A stretch of DNA of 64,000 bases from an uncultured Polaribacter sp. (GTDB lineage: Bacteria; Bacteroidota; Bacteroidia; Flavobacteriales; Flavobacteriaceae). Shown piece by piece: positions 24,928-35,900 of the stretch (the stretch's first letter is position 1; each line of letters starts with the position of its first letter). The position numbers were made by a program, and so were the translations under genes. The notes beneath the pieces are model-generated. The model made no database searches. It had not been told where the DNA came from and saw nothing but the letters and a program-made list of their open reading frames with translations. The stretch is taken from contig NZ_CANMVP010000011.1 of assembly GCF_947501385.1 (NCBI RefSeq), positions 87,264 to 151,263 on the forward strand, written 5' to 3'.

Positions 24928-26373
24928 CTATTCGTTACGAGCCCAAATATGGCTGCCATCTAATAAGTTTTTATATTCGATGTTCAGTTCCTTTTTCATC
25001 TTTTCAAAAACATCTGGGTTTGTTGATGACAAATCAGTGGTTTCTCCTATATCATTTTTTAAATTAAATAAAACAAAATCGGTAAGCTTCGCACTTTTCA
25101 CAAAAGCTTCGTTACCATCATATAAATTATGAATGTGTGGTAATTCGGCATTATTGGCTACTAAACGCCCCATTATTTTCCAGTCTCCCTTTCTCATAGC
25201 AACTCTATGTTCGTTTATAGCATCGTAAAAAGCCCAAATTAAAGGTTTGCTGCGCTCAAATTCCCCTTGAGTTAAAAGTGATTTAAAGGATTCTCCATCA
25301 ATGCCATTTTTAGGTAATCCAGCTCTTGCTAGTTCAGAAAATGTAGGTAAAAAATCAAGTGCAGAAACTACTTTATCAGAAGTTCCAACAAATGTTTCTT
25401 TTCCGATCCAATTGACAATACAAGGGACTCTAAACCCAGCTTCATTAGTCCACAACTTCATACCTTTTAAATCACCTGGTGTCCCGTAAGAATTTTTTGC
25501 TTTCTTGTGCCTATGTAAGGTTTCTGGACCATTATCTGATGTAAAAACAACAATTGTATTTTCAATTTTATTTTCACTTAAGTAGGCCATTAAACGTCCT
25601 ACAGCTATGTCTACATTTTCTACATTGGCAAAATATGCTGCTGCTGCTTTGAGATCTGTAAATTGAAGATACTTCTGAACTAAATTCTCTGGAGATGCAA
25701 TTGGTTCGTGAGGTTCATGAAAAGCAACTTCCAAGAAAAAAGGCTTTTTATCTTCTCTTTTATCTAACCAACCAATAGCTTCATCTACAACAATTTGACT
25801 ACTAAACCCATTTATTTTCCTTACTTTTTCTCCATTACGAATAAAATTTCTTGGATTTTTATGACTAGGTGAAGCATTGTTACGCGTGGCAAACCAATGG
25901 TCAAATCCAAAGTGGTTTGGTTGTGGTTGTGCTTCAGAATTAAACCTAGAATTACAATGCCATTTACCTACCAAGCATGTAGCATAGCCTGCTGTTTTTA
26001 GTAACGAAGGAATGGTTTCTTCATGGGCTTGTAGATGCACCAAATCTCTATGATCTTCACTTTTTTTAGGTGCTGGAATAAAATCGTATATACCTGCTCT
26101 GTTTGGGCTTCTTCCTGTTAGTAGTCCAACACGAGATGGCGAACATACAGGTGCAGCCGCATAAAAATTGGTCAATTTAATACCAGATGCTGCCAACTTA
26201 TCAATATTGGGTGTTTTTATAAATGGATGACCATAGGAAGATAAATCACCATATCCTAAATCATCACATAAAAACACAATGATGTTTGGCTGTTTTTTAA
26301 TTTCGGTTTTACGCTTCTTACAAGAATAAATTATAAGAATAATCATAAAAAATTTTAATACTTTAGAATACAT
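24928..26373 (-). CDS. S1 family (formylglycine) sulfatase, lipoprotein
   Basis: 481 residues, the normal length for an S1 sulfatase. A lipoprotein signal ends in IIYSC, followed by basic residues (KKRKTE), which suits a periplasmic-facing anchor. Key blocks are VFLCDDLGYGD (metal), PVCSPSRVGLLTGR (C-x-P-x-R, Cys near residue 76), GKWHCNS, FHEPHEPI and FTSDNGPE. It hydrolyses a sulfate ester on a sugar after maturation of the active-site Cys. It differs strongly from the sulfatase at 13178, so two different sulfate positions are probably addressed. The gene starts a tight four-gene block with the lyase, GH97 and second lyase. Confidence 0.93.
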   Translation of the reverse strand: MYSKVLKFFMIILIIYSCKKRKTEIKKQPNIIVFLCDDLGYGDLSSYGHPFIKTPNIDKLAASGIKLTNFYAAAPVCSPSRVGLLTGRSPNRAGIYDFIPAPKKSEDHRDLVHLQAHEETIPSLLKTAGYATCLVGKWHCNSRFNSEAQPQPNHFGFDHWFATRNNASPSHKNPRNFIRNGEKVRKINGFSSQIVVDEAIGWLDKREDKKPFFLEVAFHEPHEPIASPENLVQKYLQFTDLKAAAAYFANVENVDIAVGRLMAYLSENKIENTIVVFTSDNGPETLHRHKKAKNSYGTPGDLKGMKLWTNEAGFRVPCIVNWIGKETFVGTSDKVVSALDFLPTFSELARAGLPKNGIDGESFKSLLTQGEFERSKPLIWAFYDAINEHRVAMRKGDWKIMGRLVANNAELPHIHNLYDGNEAFVKSAKLTDFVLFNLKNDIGETTDLSSTNPDVFEKMKKELNIEYKNLLDGSHIWARNE

Positions 26374-26403
26374 ATCTCTTAACTTTTTTTCTTGAAAAAT
26401 TTA

Positions 26404-26571
26404 TCAAAAATTATCATTTGATATTTTATTATAAGAATTCGGGATAATCACCAAATTCTTAATGTTTTTACCGATAGAATGCCTATGAACAATAAGCGAA
26501 TTTGCTTTTGATGCAAACACAACAAATGAGATGCACATAAATAAGAAGTACTTATTGTTTTTTTTAATCAT
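26404..26571 (-). CDS. Small secreted-type open frame or remnant of a truncated gene
   Basis: A 55-residue frame lies between the sugar porter stop (26585) and the next sulfatase. ATG 26571 is 13 bases after the porter gene. The first 25 residues (MIKKNNKYFLFMCISFVVFA, then SKANS) look like a real Sec signal with a charged N-region, a hydrophobic core and a small-residue cleavage site. The remaining 30 residues (from LIVHRHSIG) match nothing recognised. It may be a small exported peptide, or the 5' remnant of an exported PUL enzyme deleted by a past rearrangement. Its place inside the operon, in frame and with a signal peptide, argues against chance. Confidence 0.4.
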   Translation of the reverse strand: MIKKNNKYFLFMCISFVVFASKANSLIVHRHSIGKNIKNLVIIPNSYNKISNDNF

Positions 26572-26584
26572 ATAGCTATCTATT

Positions 26585-27910
26585 TTATTCTTTTAACATT
26601 AGATCTTCTAACGCTTCGAGAGTTTTTCCTTTGGTTTCTGGCATCATAAAAAAGACAAATAATAATTGTAAGACCATCATACCCGCAAAGACTAAAAACA
26701 CAACACCTGCGCCAATCATTGGATGATTGAATAAAAACGGAATTAATGAAGGAATTATTGCTGCTAAAATCCAGTGGGTTGAACTTCCAAAAGCTTGACC
26801 TGACGCTCGCAAGTGATTTGGAAAAATTTCAGAGATAAATACCCAGATTACTGCTCCTTGACCGATGGCGTGTGCTGCTATAAAAATAAATAGGAATATG
26901 GGAACAGCCATCCCTGTCCACCCTAAAAAGAAAGCAGCAGAAACCAATCCTAAAGAGATAATATATCCTACAGAACCGATATACATTAATGTTTTACGTC
27001 CTAACTTATCAATTAAAAAAACACCTAACAGCGTAAATACAAGATTTGTAAACCCAATGCCAATACTGCTTAATAAAGCGGCACTTTCACCCAAACCAGC
27101 TTCTTCAAAAATTCGTGGTGCGTAATATAAAAAAGCATTTATTCCAGAAAACTGATTAAAAAATGCAATTAAAAAAGCCAGTAGTAATGGAAATCTATAT
27201 TTTTTGGTAAAAATAGTTTCAGCTTTATTTATAGTTTCTGAATGACTCTGAAATTCTAATAATTGAGCATCCACATCTGCAGTAGCATCTATTAACTTTA
27301 ATACTTCTTTAGCTTCGGTATTTCTTCCTTTTGAGGCCAACCATCTAGGGCTTTTTGGAAGTCTAAAGGCAAACAAAATATATAAAATAGCAGGAATTGC
27401 TTCTACACCTAGCATCCACCTCCATGCATTTTCGCCAATGTCGCTTAATAGATAATTCGATAAAAATGCGATTAAAATGCCAAAAACAATATTAAATTGA
27501 TACAATGCTACCAAACGACCACGATCTTTTGCGGGAGCAATTTCTGAAATATAAGCTGGTGCCGCAATTGTGGAAGCCCCCACGCCAATACCACCAATAA
27601 AACGTGCAAATGCAAAAACCCAAGGATCATTTGAAAATGCAGAACCAATTGCTGAAACTGCAAATAAAATACCAATCATAATTAATATCTTTTTTCTACC
27701 ATATTTATTTGTTGGGATGCCTCCAGAAATAGCCCCTAATACGGTTCCCCAAAGTGCAGCACCCATTACTACCCAGCCGTGAAAAGAGTCTGAAGATTCC
27801 CATAACAATTGTAACTTTTTATCTGCTCCAGAAATAACCACAACATCAAAACCAAATAAGAATCCTGCAAGTGCTGCTGTAATTGACCAAATAATTATTT
27901 TTTTATTCAT
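26585..27910 (-). CDS. Sugar porter family MFS transporter
   Basis: 441 residues from ATG 27910 (an upstream ATG at 27931 would add MNRSKNK). Twelve hydrophobic segments are visible. The sugar porter signatures are present: GRKK after segment 2, RGRLVALYQ, PKSPRWLASKGR (PESPR motif), DKLGRKTL in the second half and the C-terminal PETKGKTLE. It lies in the inner membrane and should take up a monosaccharide with protons. In this PUL the cargo is probably one of the released sugars, such as fucose, galactose or glucose, although FucP-type fucose permeases belong to a different MFS family. It is encoded between the GH29 gene and the sulfatase block. Confidence 0.92.
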   Translation of the reverse strand: MNKKIIIWSITAALAGFLFGFDVVVISGADKKLQLLWESSDSFHGWVVMGAALWGTVLGAISGGIPTNKYGRKKILIMIGILFAVSAIGSAFSNDPWVFAFARFIGGIGVGASTIAAPAYISEIAPAKDRGRLVALYQFNIVFGILIAFLSNYLLSDIGENAWRWMLGVEAIPAILYILFAFRLPKSPRWLASKGRNTEAKEVLKLIDATADVDAQLLEFQSHSETINKAETIFTKKYRFPLLLAFLIAFFNQFSGINAFLYYAPRIFEEAGLGESAALLSSIGIGFTNLVFTLLGVFLIDKLGRKTLMYIGSVGYIISLGLVSAAFFLGWTGMAVPIFLFIFIAAHAIGQGAVIWVFISEIFPNHLRASGQAFGSSTHWILAAIIPSLIPFLFNHPMIGAGVVFLVFAGMMVLQLLFVFFMMPETKGKTLEALEDLMLKE

Positions 27911-28042
27911 TTTATTTTTGCTTCGGTTCATTTTAATTGATTGCTGTTCTTTTAAAAAATATTTCTAGATTTAAAATCCGATAGTAACGTCAATATTTAT
28001 AAAAAAAACTCTCTTGTTTTAAAAACTTTTTACACTCTCCTC

Positions 28043-29806
28043 CTATTTAAATCTAGTTGGTTGAAGCTTCACTTCTTTTAAGCTTACTGGTTTCCATTTC
28101 CCTGCAACGGGTAAAAAGGAAACTTCGTATCTACCTGGTTTATCTACACTAAAAATACCTAAATCTACTTTTTTAAATTTTTTTGGGTTTCCGCTAACGG
28201 AAATTTTAATTTTTTTAGAGCTTCCATTAAACGAAATTGTAATTTCAGTATCGTTTTCACCCGCAAAAGAACCTGTTAAATTAAACGCTTTAAGTTTATC
28301 TATTTCGAAACTCCAATAGACTCTCGCCGTTTCACTCTGCCAATCTCCAACACAATCTAAACGCTCGTTATATTGAGCACCAGGCCCTTGCAAATTTTCA
28401 TATTGAGCTCTATAAGCAGGGAGCTTTACAATGCCATCTTTATCTTGCCCTAAAGCTTTTTGAGGTAACGCATTCGGCATCTCTTTTAATTTTAAAACAA
28501 TAACCGAAGCGATACTATCTGGAGCTTTACCTGTAAGTTTTACTTTTATACCATGACCGTCTGTTTGTGTTTTAAATTCTCTTGATGGGTCTGTCAACAA
28601 ATAACAAGATGCTACTTCATTCTTCAATCTGATGGGAAGAGAAGCCCCGTTCTTCCAATTGTAAACATGTAAATACAAGAGCCCTTTATTATCTATAGTT
28701 TTCATGGTTATTCTTCCCCATTCTGGTTCTGCGCTTGTTGGGCTTGCTTGAGTACCATAAATAGCCTCACTATTTTTATCCATCCATGCACCTATAGCTT
28801 TTAATCTTTCAGTAGCTTCTAGTCTTAATGTGCCTTCATGGGTTGGACTAACATTCAATAAATAGTTCCCACCCTTACTACTTTGGTCAATTAAATTATG
28901 TATTAAAGTTTTAATAGATTTAAATTGATCATCGTCACTACGGTATCCCCAGCTTCCACTAATAGGTTGACATAATTCCCAGTATTTTGCCTCGGGTTGA
29001 TATCGTGGACCGTGTCTTTCAAAAGTTTTATGATCTCCTGGATACTCGTCTCCTAAACGATCGTTAGTAATTATGCTAGGCTGCAACGCTGTAGTAATAT
29101 GGTATAAACTATCTACTACAGATTTTGTCATTTTTCTAGGTGTGTCCCACCAAAAAATTGCTATGGGTCCATATGCTGTTAATAATTGTTTTACTTCTGG
29201 AAGTGCTTTTTCATACACATACTCATCACTACTTACACGTTGAATACTTTTATCCCAGTTGTTCCCCATGCCTCCTGGATGATGCCAATCTTGCGCTTGC
29301 GAATAATAAAAACCAAATTTAATACCTTGTTCTTGACAGGCTTTTGCCAACTCCTTTAAAACATCACGTTTAAACGGTGTGGCATCAACAACATTATAAG
29401 GGTTTGCTTTTGAATTGAACATTGAAAAACCATCATGGTGTTTTGCAGTAATAACCATGTACTTCATTCCTGCTGTTTTGGCTAATGCCACAAATTCATT
29501 GGCATTAAATTTTGTAGGATTGAATTTTTCTGCAAATTTCTCATATTCGGCAATGGGTATTTTACCCTTATTCATAATCCATTCTGCACTATTGGTTTGT
29601 GCTTCTCCTTTGTAAAAACCGGCAGGAACGGAGTAAATACCCCAATGAATAAACATCCCAAATCGTGCATCTTGCCACCATTCCATACGTTCTTCATCTG
29701 TAATTTGCGCTACTTTTTCTGCTGATTGGGTTTGGATTGAAACCTGCCTACAGCTTAAAGTAAAAATTAAAATAAGACCTGTGAATACAAAAACTAGTTT
29801 TTTCAT
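28043..29806 (-). CDS. GH29 alpha-L-fucosidase, lipoprotein
   Basis: 587 residues from ATG 29806. The start was chosen because it gives a clean lipoprotein signal (KKLVFVFTGLILIFTLSC); in-frame ATGs at 29872, 29830 and 29824 are possible but add an unusual leader. The GH29 core has WWQDARFGMFIHWGIYS, TAKHHDGFSMFNS and the nucleophile Asp in IFWWDTPRK (near residue 220). Beyond residue 440 there is a C-terminal beta-sandwich region (VYWSFEIDKLKAFNLTGSFAGENDTEITISF), probably a galactose-binding-like carbohydrate module. It hydrolyses alpha-L-fucosyl linkages on the periplasmic side. It is distinct in sequence from the GH29 half of the fusion protein at 15202, so the two probably serve different linkages. 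Confidence 0.92.
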   Translation of the reverse strand: MKKLVFVFTGLILIFTLSCRQVSIQTQSAEKVAQITDEERMEWWQDARFGMFIHWGIYSVPAGFYKGEAQTNSAEWIMNKGKIPIAEYEKFAEKFNPTKFNANEFVALAKTAGMKYMVITAKHHDGFSMFNSKANPYNVVDATPFKRDVLKELAKACQEQGIKFGFYYSQAQDWHHPGGMGNNWDKSIQRVSSDEYVYEKALPEVKQLLTAYGPIAIFWWDTPRKMTKSVVDSLYHITTALQPSIITNDRLGDEYPGDHKTFERHGPRYQPEAKYWELCQPISGSWGYRSDDDQFKSIKTLIHNLIDQSSKGGNYLLNVSPTHEGTLRLEATERLKAIGAWMDKNSEAIYGTQASPTSAEPEWGRITMKTIDNKGLLYLHVYNWKNGASLPIRLKNEVASCYLLTDPSREFKTQTDGHGIKVKLTGKAPDSIASVIVLKLKEMPNALPQKALGQDKDGIVKLPAYRAQYENLQGPGAQYNERLDCVGDWQSETARVYWSFEIDKLKAFNLTGSFAGENDTEITISFNGSSKKIKISVSGNPKKFKKVDLGIFSVDKPGRYEVSFLPVAGKWKPVSLKEVKLQPTRFK

Positions 29807-29959
29807 CTTTAATAATTTTCTCATATTATTCATCAATAACAAACTCCCTATCAACTTATTAAACCTATTCATAATGTTTTAAAAAGTAATGTTTCCAAAT
29901 TGTTGTGATTCTATTCATTTTACTCGAAAACTTAATGTCTAGTAATATTAAAGTACGAT

Positions 29960-31189
29960 TTACTTTTGAGCAAAAGCAGCGTTAGCTGCTATCTTTTTTA
30001 AACGTATTAAAGCTTCCAGATAGTAATAATCTGCATAAATTATGGGTACATCAATTTCTGAATTTTTAGGACGATGCCCCGTAGAATGCAACAATAATGC
30101 TTGATTTGTGTCACCACTAAAGTATTCTTTGGATGATAATATCTCAATAAAATTTTGAGCTGTATTTCTATACTTTTCTTTTAATTTTTCATCTTTTACG
30201 AATTCAGATAATTCTAACATACCACACGCCGAAATGGCGGCTGCTGAAGCATCTTTTGGTGCATTTGGTATTTTAGGATCGTCAAAATCCCAATAAGGAA
30301 TTCTGTCTTTTGGTAAACGATTTATATAATGATTTGATAGTTTTATGGCAGTTTCTAAAAACGCTTGATTACCAGTTTCTCTGTATGCTACAGAAAACCC
30401 ATAAATTCCCCAAGCTTGGCCTCTTGACCACATAGATTCATTGGCATATCCTTGATGTGTATATCCCTTTAAAAACTTTCCAGTATCTTCATCAAAAGAC
30501 CCAACATGGTATACAGCGCCATCATCACGTACCATATACTTCATTGTTATCTCTGCATGACTCTTAGCAATTTCATACAACCTTTTACTTCCGCCATTTT
30601 TAGCTGCCCAAAAAAGTAATTCTAAATTCATCATGTTATCGATAATCGTATTATGCTGAAACTTACTTCTTTGACTGGGCCATGATAATATAGACCCTAC
30701 ATTAGGATTGTATAGGGTAGCTAAAGTATCTGCTGCAGACAATAAAATCTTTTTATACTCCTTATTTCCTGTCAATCTATATCCATTCCCATAACTACAA
30801 TACACCATAAACCCTATATCATGATTTTTAGCAGAACTATATGCTATGGTTTTAATAGGATTTGTAAATTTTTCTGCTTGTTTTTTTATGGTATGATCAC
30901 TAGAAGCCTCGTACGCATACCATAAAACTCCTGGCCAAAAACCACTACACCAATCATTTACACTCACAAAATCCCAATTGATTTTATTACTATTAATACG
31001 TCTAGGAAAACTATCTGGACTCGATAGTCCTTTCAATGTTTCTTTAGTTTTTAAAATACTTTTATTTAATGATGTTTGAAGATTAAACTTCTCACTTTCT
31101 GGTTTAGAAACTTTTTTTTTGGTTGAATTACAAGCTAATAATATAAACACAACTAAAAATAGGGATGGCTTTATTAAATTCATTATCAT
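29960..31189 (-). CDS. GH88 unsaturated glucuronyl/galacturonyl hydrolase, lipoprotein
   Basis: 409 residues with a lipoprotein signal ending in FILLAC (an alternative ATG lies two codons in, at 31183). The alpha6/alpha6-barrel GH88 signatures are present: WDFVSVNDWCSGFWPGVLW, KNHDIGFMVYCSYGNGY, HNTIIDNMMNLELLFWA and SMWSRGQAWGIYGF. The two aspartates known to be essential in unsaturated glucuronyl hydrolases correspond to those in NHDIG and IIDNMMN. The enzyme hydrates the 4,5-unsaturated uronic acid that lyases leave at the non-reducing end, releasing it. This directly pairs it with the two heparinase II/III-like lyases and shows that the glycan contains a uronic acid. It follows the second SusD gene by 86 bases. 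Confidence 0.94.
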   Translation of the reverse strand: MIMNLIKPSLFLVVFILLACNSTKKKVSKPESEKFNLQTSLNKSILKTKETLKGLSSPDSFPRRINSNKINWDFVSVNDWCSGFWPGVLWYAYEASSDHTIKKQAEKFTNPIKTIAYSSAKNHDIGFMVYCSYGNGYRLTGNKEYKKILLSAADTLATLYNPNVGSILSWPSQRSKFQHNTIIDNMMNLELLFWAAKNGGSKRLYEIAKSHAEITMKYMVRDDGAVYHVGSFDEDTGKFLKGYTHQGYANESMWSRGQAWGIYGFSVAYRETGNQAFLETAIKLSNHYINRLPKDRIPYWDFDDPKIPNAPKDASAAAISACGMLELSEFVKDEKLKEKYRNTAQNFIEILSSKEYFSGDTNQALLLHSTGHRPKNSEIDVPIIYADYYYLEALIRLKKIAANAAFAQK

Positions 31190-31275
31190 ATATTTATTAA
31201 TAAAAAATATTGCTTTTATTATATTTTAAAATTATTTTTAATAACAGAAATACTTACAAGAAAATGTTCAACTGA

Positions 31276-32889
31276 TTAATCAGAAACAAAGTTTTCTGGA
31301 AGGGTTAATGGCAAATACCAATTTTCTGGATTCATTAATATAGCGCGAACTTTTGCTGCGCTTGATGCATCTCCAGAGGTTTCAAATTTTTGAGCAACCG
31401 CTTCAGAAATTATAACAGGGTTATTTGCTCTTTTAGAAAAACGAACTAAATCTTCCCATCTATTTCCTTCAAAAGCAAGTTCTAATGCCATTTCATTGAG
31501 AATGAGTTCTCCTGCCAATTTTATTGCCTCTTCATTACTAACATTTGAATCTATAAAAACGGGTGCCATACTTACTCTTCCTCTAACTCCTAAATTACCA
31601 GAAGTTGGTACATCGCTTGAATTGGTTACATAATATTGATTCACATCAAAATTTAAAAAATCTTCTGTATTGTTAAAAATTAATGCCATTTGTGGTAATG
31701 TATTTGGATCATTAAAAATACCGTTAACAATGGTTAACGCATGATAAGGATATCCAGCATAATTTATAGCTTCTGCATACCTAAGGTATATTTTAGCGAC
31801 TCTATTCCAAGTAAAATAATCATATTGATATTTAGTAATTCTGGCCATATCACTAATACCTGTATATGATACAGATGCTCTATTATCTCCTGATTCATAA
31901 GGTTGTTTATTAAAACCCTTAAGTTGTTCATCCCAAAGGAAGATAGCTTGAGATGAAGGTTTTATTTGATTTCCAAAAACTACAAAACCGTTATTTTCTT
32001 GCCTAAATTGCTCACTATAAGAAATGTAATTTATAACTTCGGAGTTTTGAATGGTCTCTTGAAAAATATCATCCCAGTTATTATCAGTAGTATAAGCTCC
32101 ACTGCTTTCTGTAGTGGTTACTCCGTAAAGTGATGTTAGATTATAAAAGTTACTTGCTCCAGAAACATTATCATCAAGAAATTGTTTATAATGCATGGCT
32201 GCTAAAGGAAAATTTCCTTTCCATAAATTCAAGTCTCCCAAAAGAACATCTTGATTTGGAATCATATTAAAAATACTGAACCCTAATGAGTTTTCATAAT
32301 CGGTCACATTATCTACACCTGTAACAGCTTGAAGATTTTCAATTAATTGGTCTATACCTTGTTCAAAAGAAAGTAAAGGATATTTTTTAGTTAAGTCATC
32401 TTCATTTTGTATAGGATCTGTGATATATGGAAGCTTACCGTAATTGATAAGTATTTGCATTTGAGACCAGGTTCTAATGCGAAGAATAGAGGCATAATCG
32501 TCAAGCAATAAATTATCATAAGCCTCTGTATCTATACCTGCTAGCGCAAAATTACAATTGTTTATGATAGAGAATAGCGTTTTAGGATCTACATAACTAT
32601 TTTCAAGGTTTATGTTATGAGTGTTGATTTGTCTAATTTCATCTCCTGCATTACTTGTAACATCAACCAAATCTGCCCGTATTTCGCCTAAAACAATATA
32701 TTGCTCTGTAATATCCTGCATTTGAGAAATTACTCCGAATAAGGCAGATCTCGCATCCAATTTATCATCTCCTAGGTAATCATCAGATAACAATACTTCT
32801 TCTGGAGACACATCTGTTAAACTTTCACAAGAAGTAAATAGTGTTGCACCAATGAGTATGCTAAATAAAATAGTTATGTATTGCTTCAT
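31276..32889 (-). CDS. SusD/RagB-like outer membrane glycan-binding lipoprotein (second pair)
   Basis: 537 residues with a lipoprotein signal (ILIGATLFTSC, followed by ESLTD). SusD-type features are the helical TPR-rich N-terminal half (LRIRTWSQMQILINYG, YPLLSFEQGIDQLIENL) and the C-terminal RagB/SusD text LAGELILNEMALELAFEGNRWEDLVRFSKR and ENWYLPLTLPENF. SusD proteins cap the SusC barrel at the cell surface and capture oligosaccharides. It is encoded 30 bases after its SusC partner. It is not closely similar to the SusD at 39291, so the two pairs likely take up different fragments. Confidence 0.93.
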   Translation of the reverse strand: MKQYITILFSILIGATLFTSCESLTDVSPEEVLLSDDYLGDDKLDARSALFGVISQMQDITEQYIVLGEIRADLVDVTSNAGDEIRQINTHNINLENSYVDPKTLFSIINNCNFALAGIDTEAYDNLLLDDYASILRIRTWSQMQILINYGKLPYITDPIQNEDDLTKKYPLLSFEQGIDQLIENLQAVTGVDNVTDYENSLGFSIFNMIPNQDVLLGDLNLWKGNFPLAAMHYKQFLDDNVSGASNFYNLTSLYGVTTTESSGAYTTDNNWDDIFQETIQNSEVINYISYSEQFRQENNGFVVFGNQIKPSSQAIFLWDEQLKGFNKQPYESGDNRASVSYTGISDMARITKYQYDYFTWNRVAKIYLRYAEAINYAGYPYHALTIVNGIFNDPNTLPQMALIFNNTEDFLNFDVNQYYVTNSSDVPTSGNLGVRGRVSMAPVFIDSNVSNEEAIKLAGELILNEMALELAFEGNRWEDLVRFSKRANNPVIISEAVAQKFETSGDASSAAKVRAILMNPENWYLPLTLPENFVSD

Positions 32890-32919
32890 ATTTTTTTATT
32901 TTTCAGTTGTATATAAATT

Positions 32920-35900
32920 TTATAGTCCTACTCGAATACCAATAAGTACGGAACTGAATTGAGGCATATACCCTGCATCAATACCTTGTAAATAACTTAC
33001 TTGTGATGCACTTACCTCTGGATCATAACCTAAATAATTTGTAAACGTAAATAGGTTATTTGCAGTAACATATATAGTAGCATTGTATACTTTTGGCGTG
33101 TAGGATAAGGATAGTGTTTTAAGACGAACGTATGAGCCATCTTCTATCCAACGATCAGAAAATCTTGAATTACCTACTTCATCTCCGTAAACGGCGCGAG
33201 GTATGTTTGTATTTTGATTTTCAACGCTCCAACGATTAGCAATAGCTTCACTTTGATTTGAAAAATCACTCATAGCTTCTGTTTTCCACCTTAAAGCATT
33301 ATAAATGTCATTTCCTTCACTAAACGTAAATAAGGCAGATAACGTAATTCTTTTATAGGTAAATGTATTGTAGAACATTCCTGTAAAGTCAGGATTTGGG
33401 TCTCCGATAACCACCCTGTCATCTTCATTAATAATAGTATCAGAAGTATTTGTATTTACAAATTTTACATCTCCGGCAACAAATGGTTGTTCAAAACCTC
33501 TAAAATCTGTCCAACTCAATCCATCTGAAGTTGCAGCTGCTGAATTATTGTAGATACCGTCGGTTTTATATCCATAAAACAATCCTAATGGACTTCCTTC
33601 TTGATTTATTATGGTGGCTTCAACACCTTGAATATCTAATATCTGACTTCCGCTAGGTAGTGAAAGAATTTCGTTTTTATACCTGGATATATTTCCGCCA
33701 ACATCCCAACTAAAACTGTTGGTATTTACTATTCGCGTATGTAAGCCAAATTCAAAACCTCGGTTTGTAAGTTTACCATCATTATTTATAAAACCCTCTT
33801 GACCAAAAACTGAATTAATTTCATTTGTATTTAGTAGTCCATCTGTTACGTTATTGAAATAATCAATAGTAAACGATAATCTTTCATTAAAAAATCCCAG
33901 ATCTAAACCTATGTTTGCTTTTGTAGTTTCTTCCCAAGCAATAGAACTATTTGCAACATTACCGCTTACTAGACCTGTACCTTCTAAGAATCTACGGGAA
34001 ACAAAATAAGACTCGGCATTGTAATTGCCAATACCATCATTTCCAGTTAAACCATAACTAGCTCTAAGTTTAATCTGGTCTACATTTTTAGATGCAGCCA
34101 TAAAATTTTCTGAAGAAATTAACCAACCTGCGCCAACGGATGGGAATATTCCAATCTTGTTATCTTCTCCAAACCGAGAAGAGGTATCAACAGAGAAGTT
34201 ATAGCTAAAAAAATATTTGTTTAAAAATGAATAATCTGCATTTGCGTAAAGTGATGCATACTTCCAGTTACCTATACTACCCGAAGTAACAAATGTTAAT
34301 CTATCTCCACTATCTAATGAAGTAAATTGATCATCTCCTGAATTTCCACTGGTAGAAAATGAGTTTTCATAATTATTTTGATTGTATCTTATTCCTAGGT
34401 TTAATGATAAATTATGAATATTATCTACGTTTAGTAAATAGTTCAACTTGGTGTCATTATAAACAGCAAACAAACTTTGAACACTCACTTTAGAAGACCG
34501 AAAGAGCACATCGTCAAATTCATTAACACTTGAAGAAAGACCCAAATCTGGAAGAAAAACGTTCTCTCTGTTCTTCAAGTAATTTAATCCAATTAAAGAA
34601 CTTAAATTTAAATTTTTTGAAATTTCATACCCAATTTTTAAGTGACCATACAAATTGTAATTTTTGGCTTCAAAAGTAGCATTATCAGTAATTGCTTTAG
34701 GATTACTAAAAGCCCCAATTTCATCTATATCTTCATAAATATTTGTAACAATACCATCTGCATTTGGTACAAATGGCGATAGAAAAGGTGATTTATTAAG
34801 TGCTGAAAAAATGGGTGATGTACTTAACAAACCATCGTCAAATAAATTACGTGTAGCATAAGTTACACTCAAATTGGTATCTAGCGAAAGCTTTTCTGTA
34901 ATATTTGTTTCTGCATTAAAACGGGTGGTGAACCTATCAAATTCTGAGTTGGACACAACACCACCATTTGTTGTATACCCAATAGATAGCCCATATTTAG
35001 CAACCTCATCTCCACCGGTTACTCTAAGATAGTATTCGTTCGTAAAACTGTTCTCAAAGATTTGCTTTTGCCAATCTGTTTCATTGTGATATCTTTCATA
35101 ATCTTCAAAAGAAGTGTTTTCATTAAAAAAAGGCAAATTAGCAATTTCACTGTTGGTATAAAGTCCTGAATTATTAAATTGATCTACTAAATAAGTTTTA
35201 AACTGACCGCTATTCATCATCGGAATATTATTTGGTGCCATATTTAAACCACCTTGTATATAGAAATCAATTTTAGTTGAAATAGCATCTGTTTTATTGG
35301 TTTCAATAAGTATCACACCGTTGGCTCCTCTTGCACCGTAAATTGAGGCAGCATCTTTTATTACTGTAATATTTGCAATATCTTTAGGATTTATATCTGA
35401 CAAGGGATCATAGGCATACCCATTGATGATCGCATTATTACTAAAGGTGTTGGTCTCTATCATCATACCATCAATAATTATTAAAGGTTGTGTAGCTGCG
35501 TTTAATGTATTATATCCTCTAATAAACATGTTAGCACCTATACCTGGCACACCAGAGCGTAAAATGGTTCTCATACCACTAACCTCTCCATTTAATAAAT
35601 TAGCAACAGATTCACGAGGACTTGAAATGCTCCCCTCTTTAGTAGCAACAGCACTTACAATAGCTGTATTTGATTTTTTCTCAAAGGGCATTTGAATCTT
35701 ATTATAATAGGATTTAAAATTGTTATCGTGCATCTTAATTTTAACTTTTGTGAGACCTTTAAGAGCAACTTCCTTATTTTGATAAGCAATATTACTTACA
35801 TGAAGTGTGGCTCTTGTATCTGGCACTAGAATAGAAAATTCTCCTTTTTCATTCGTTAACACAGATGAAAATGTTCCTACCCGAATATTTATTCCAGCTA

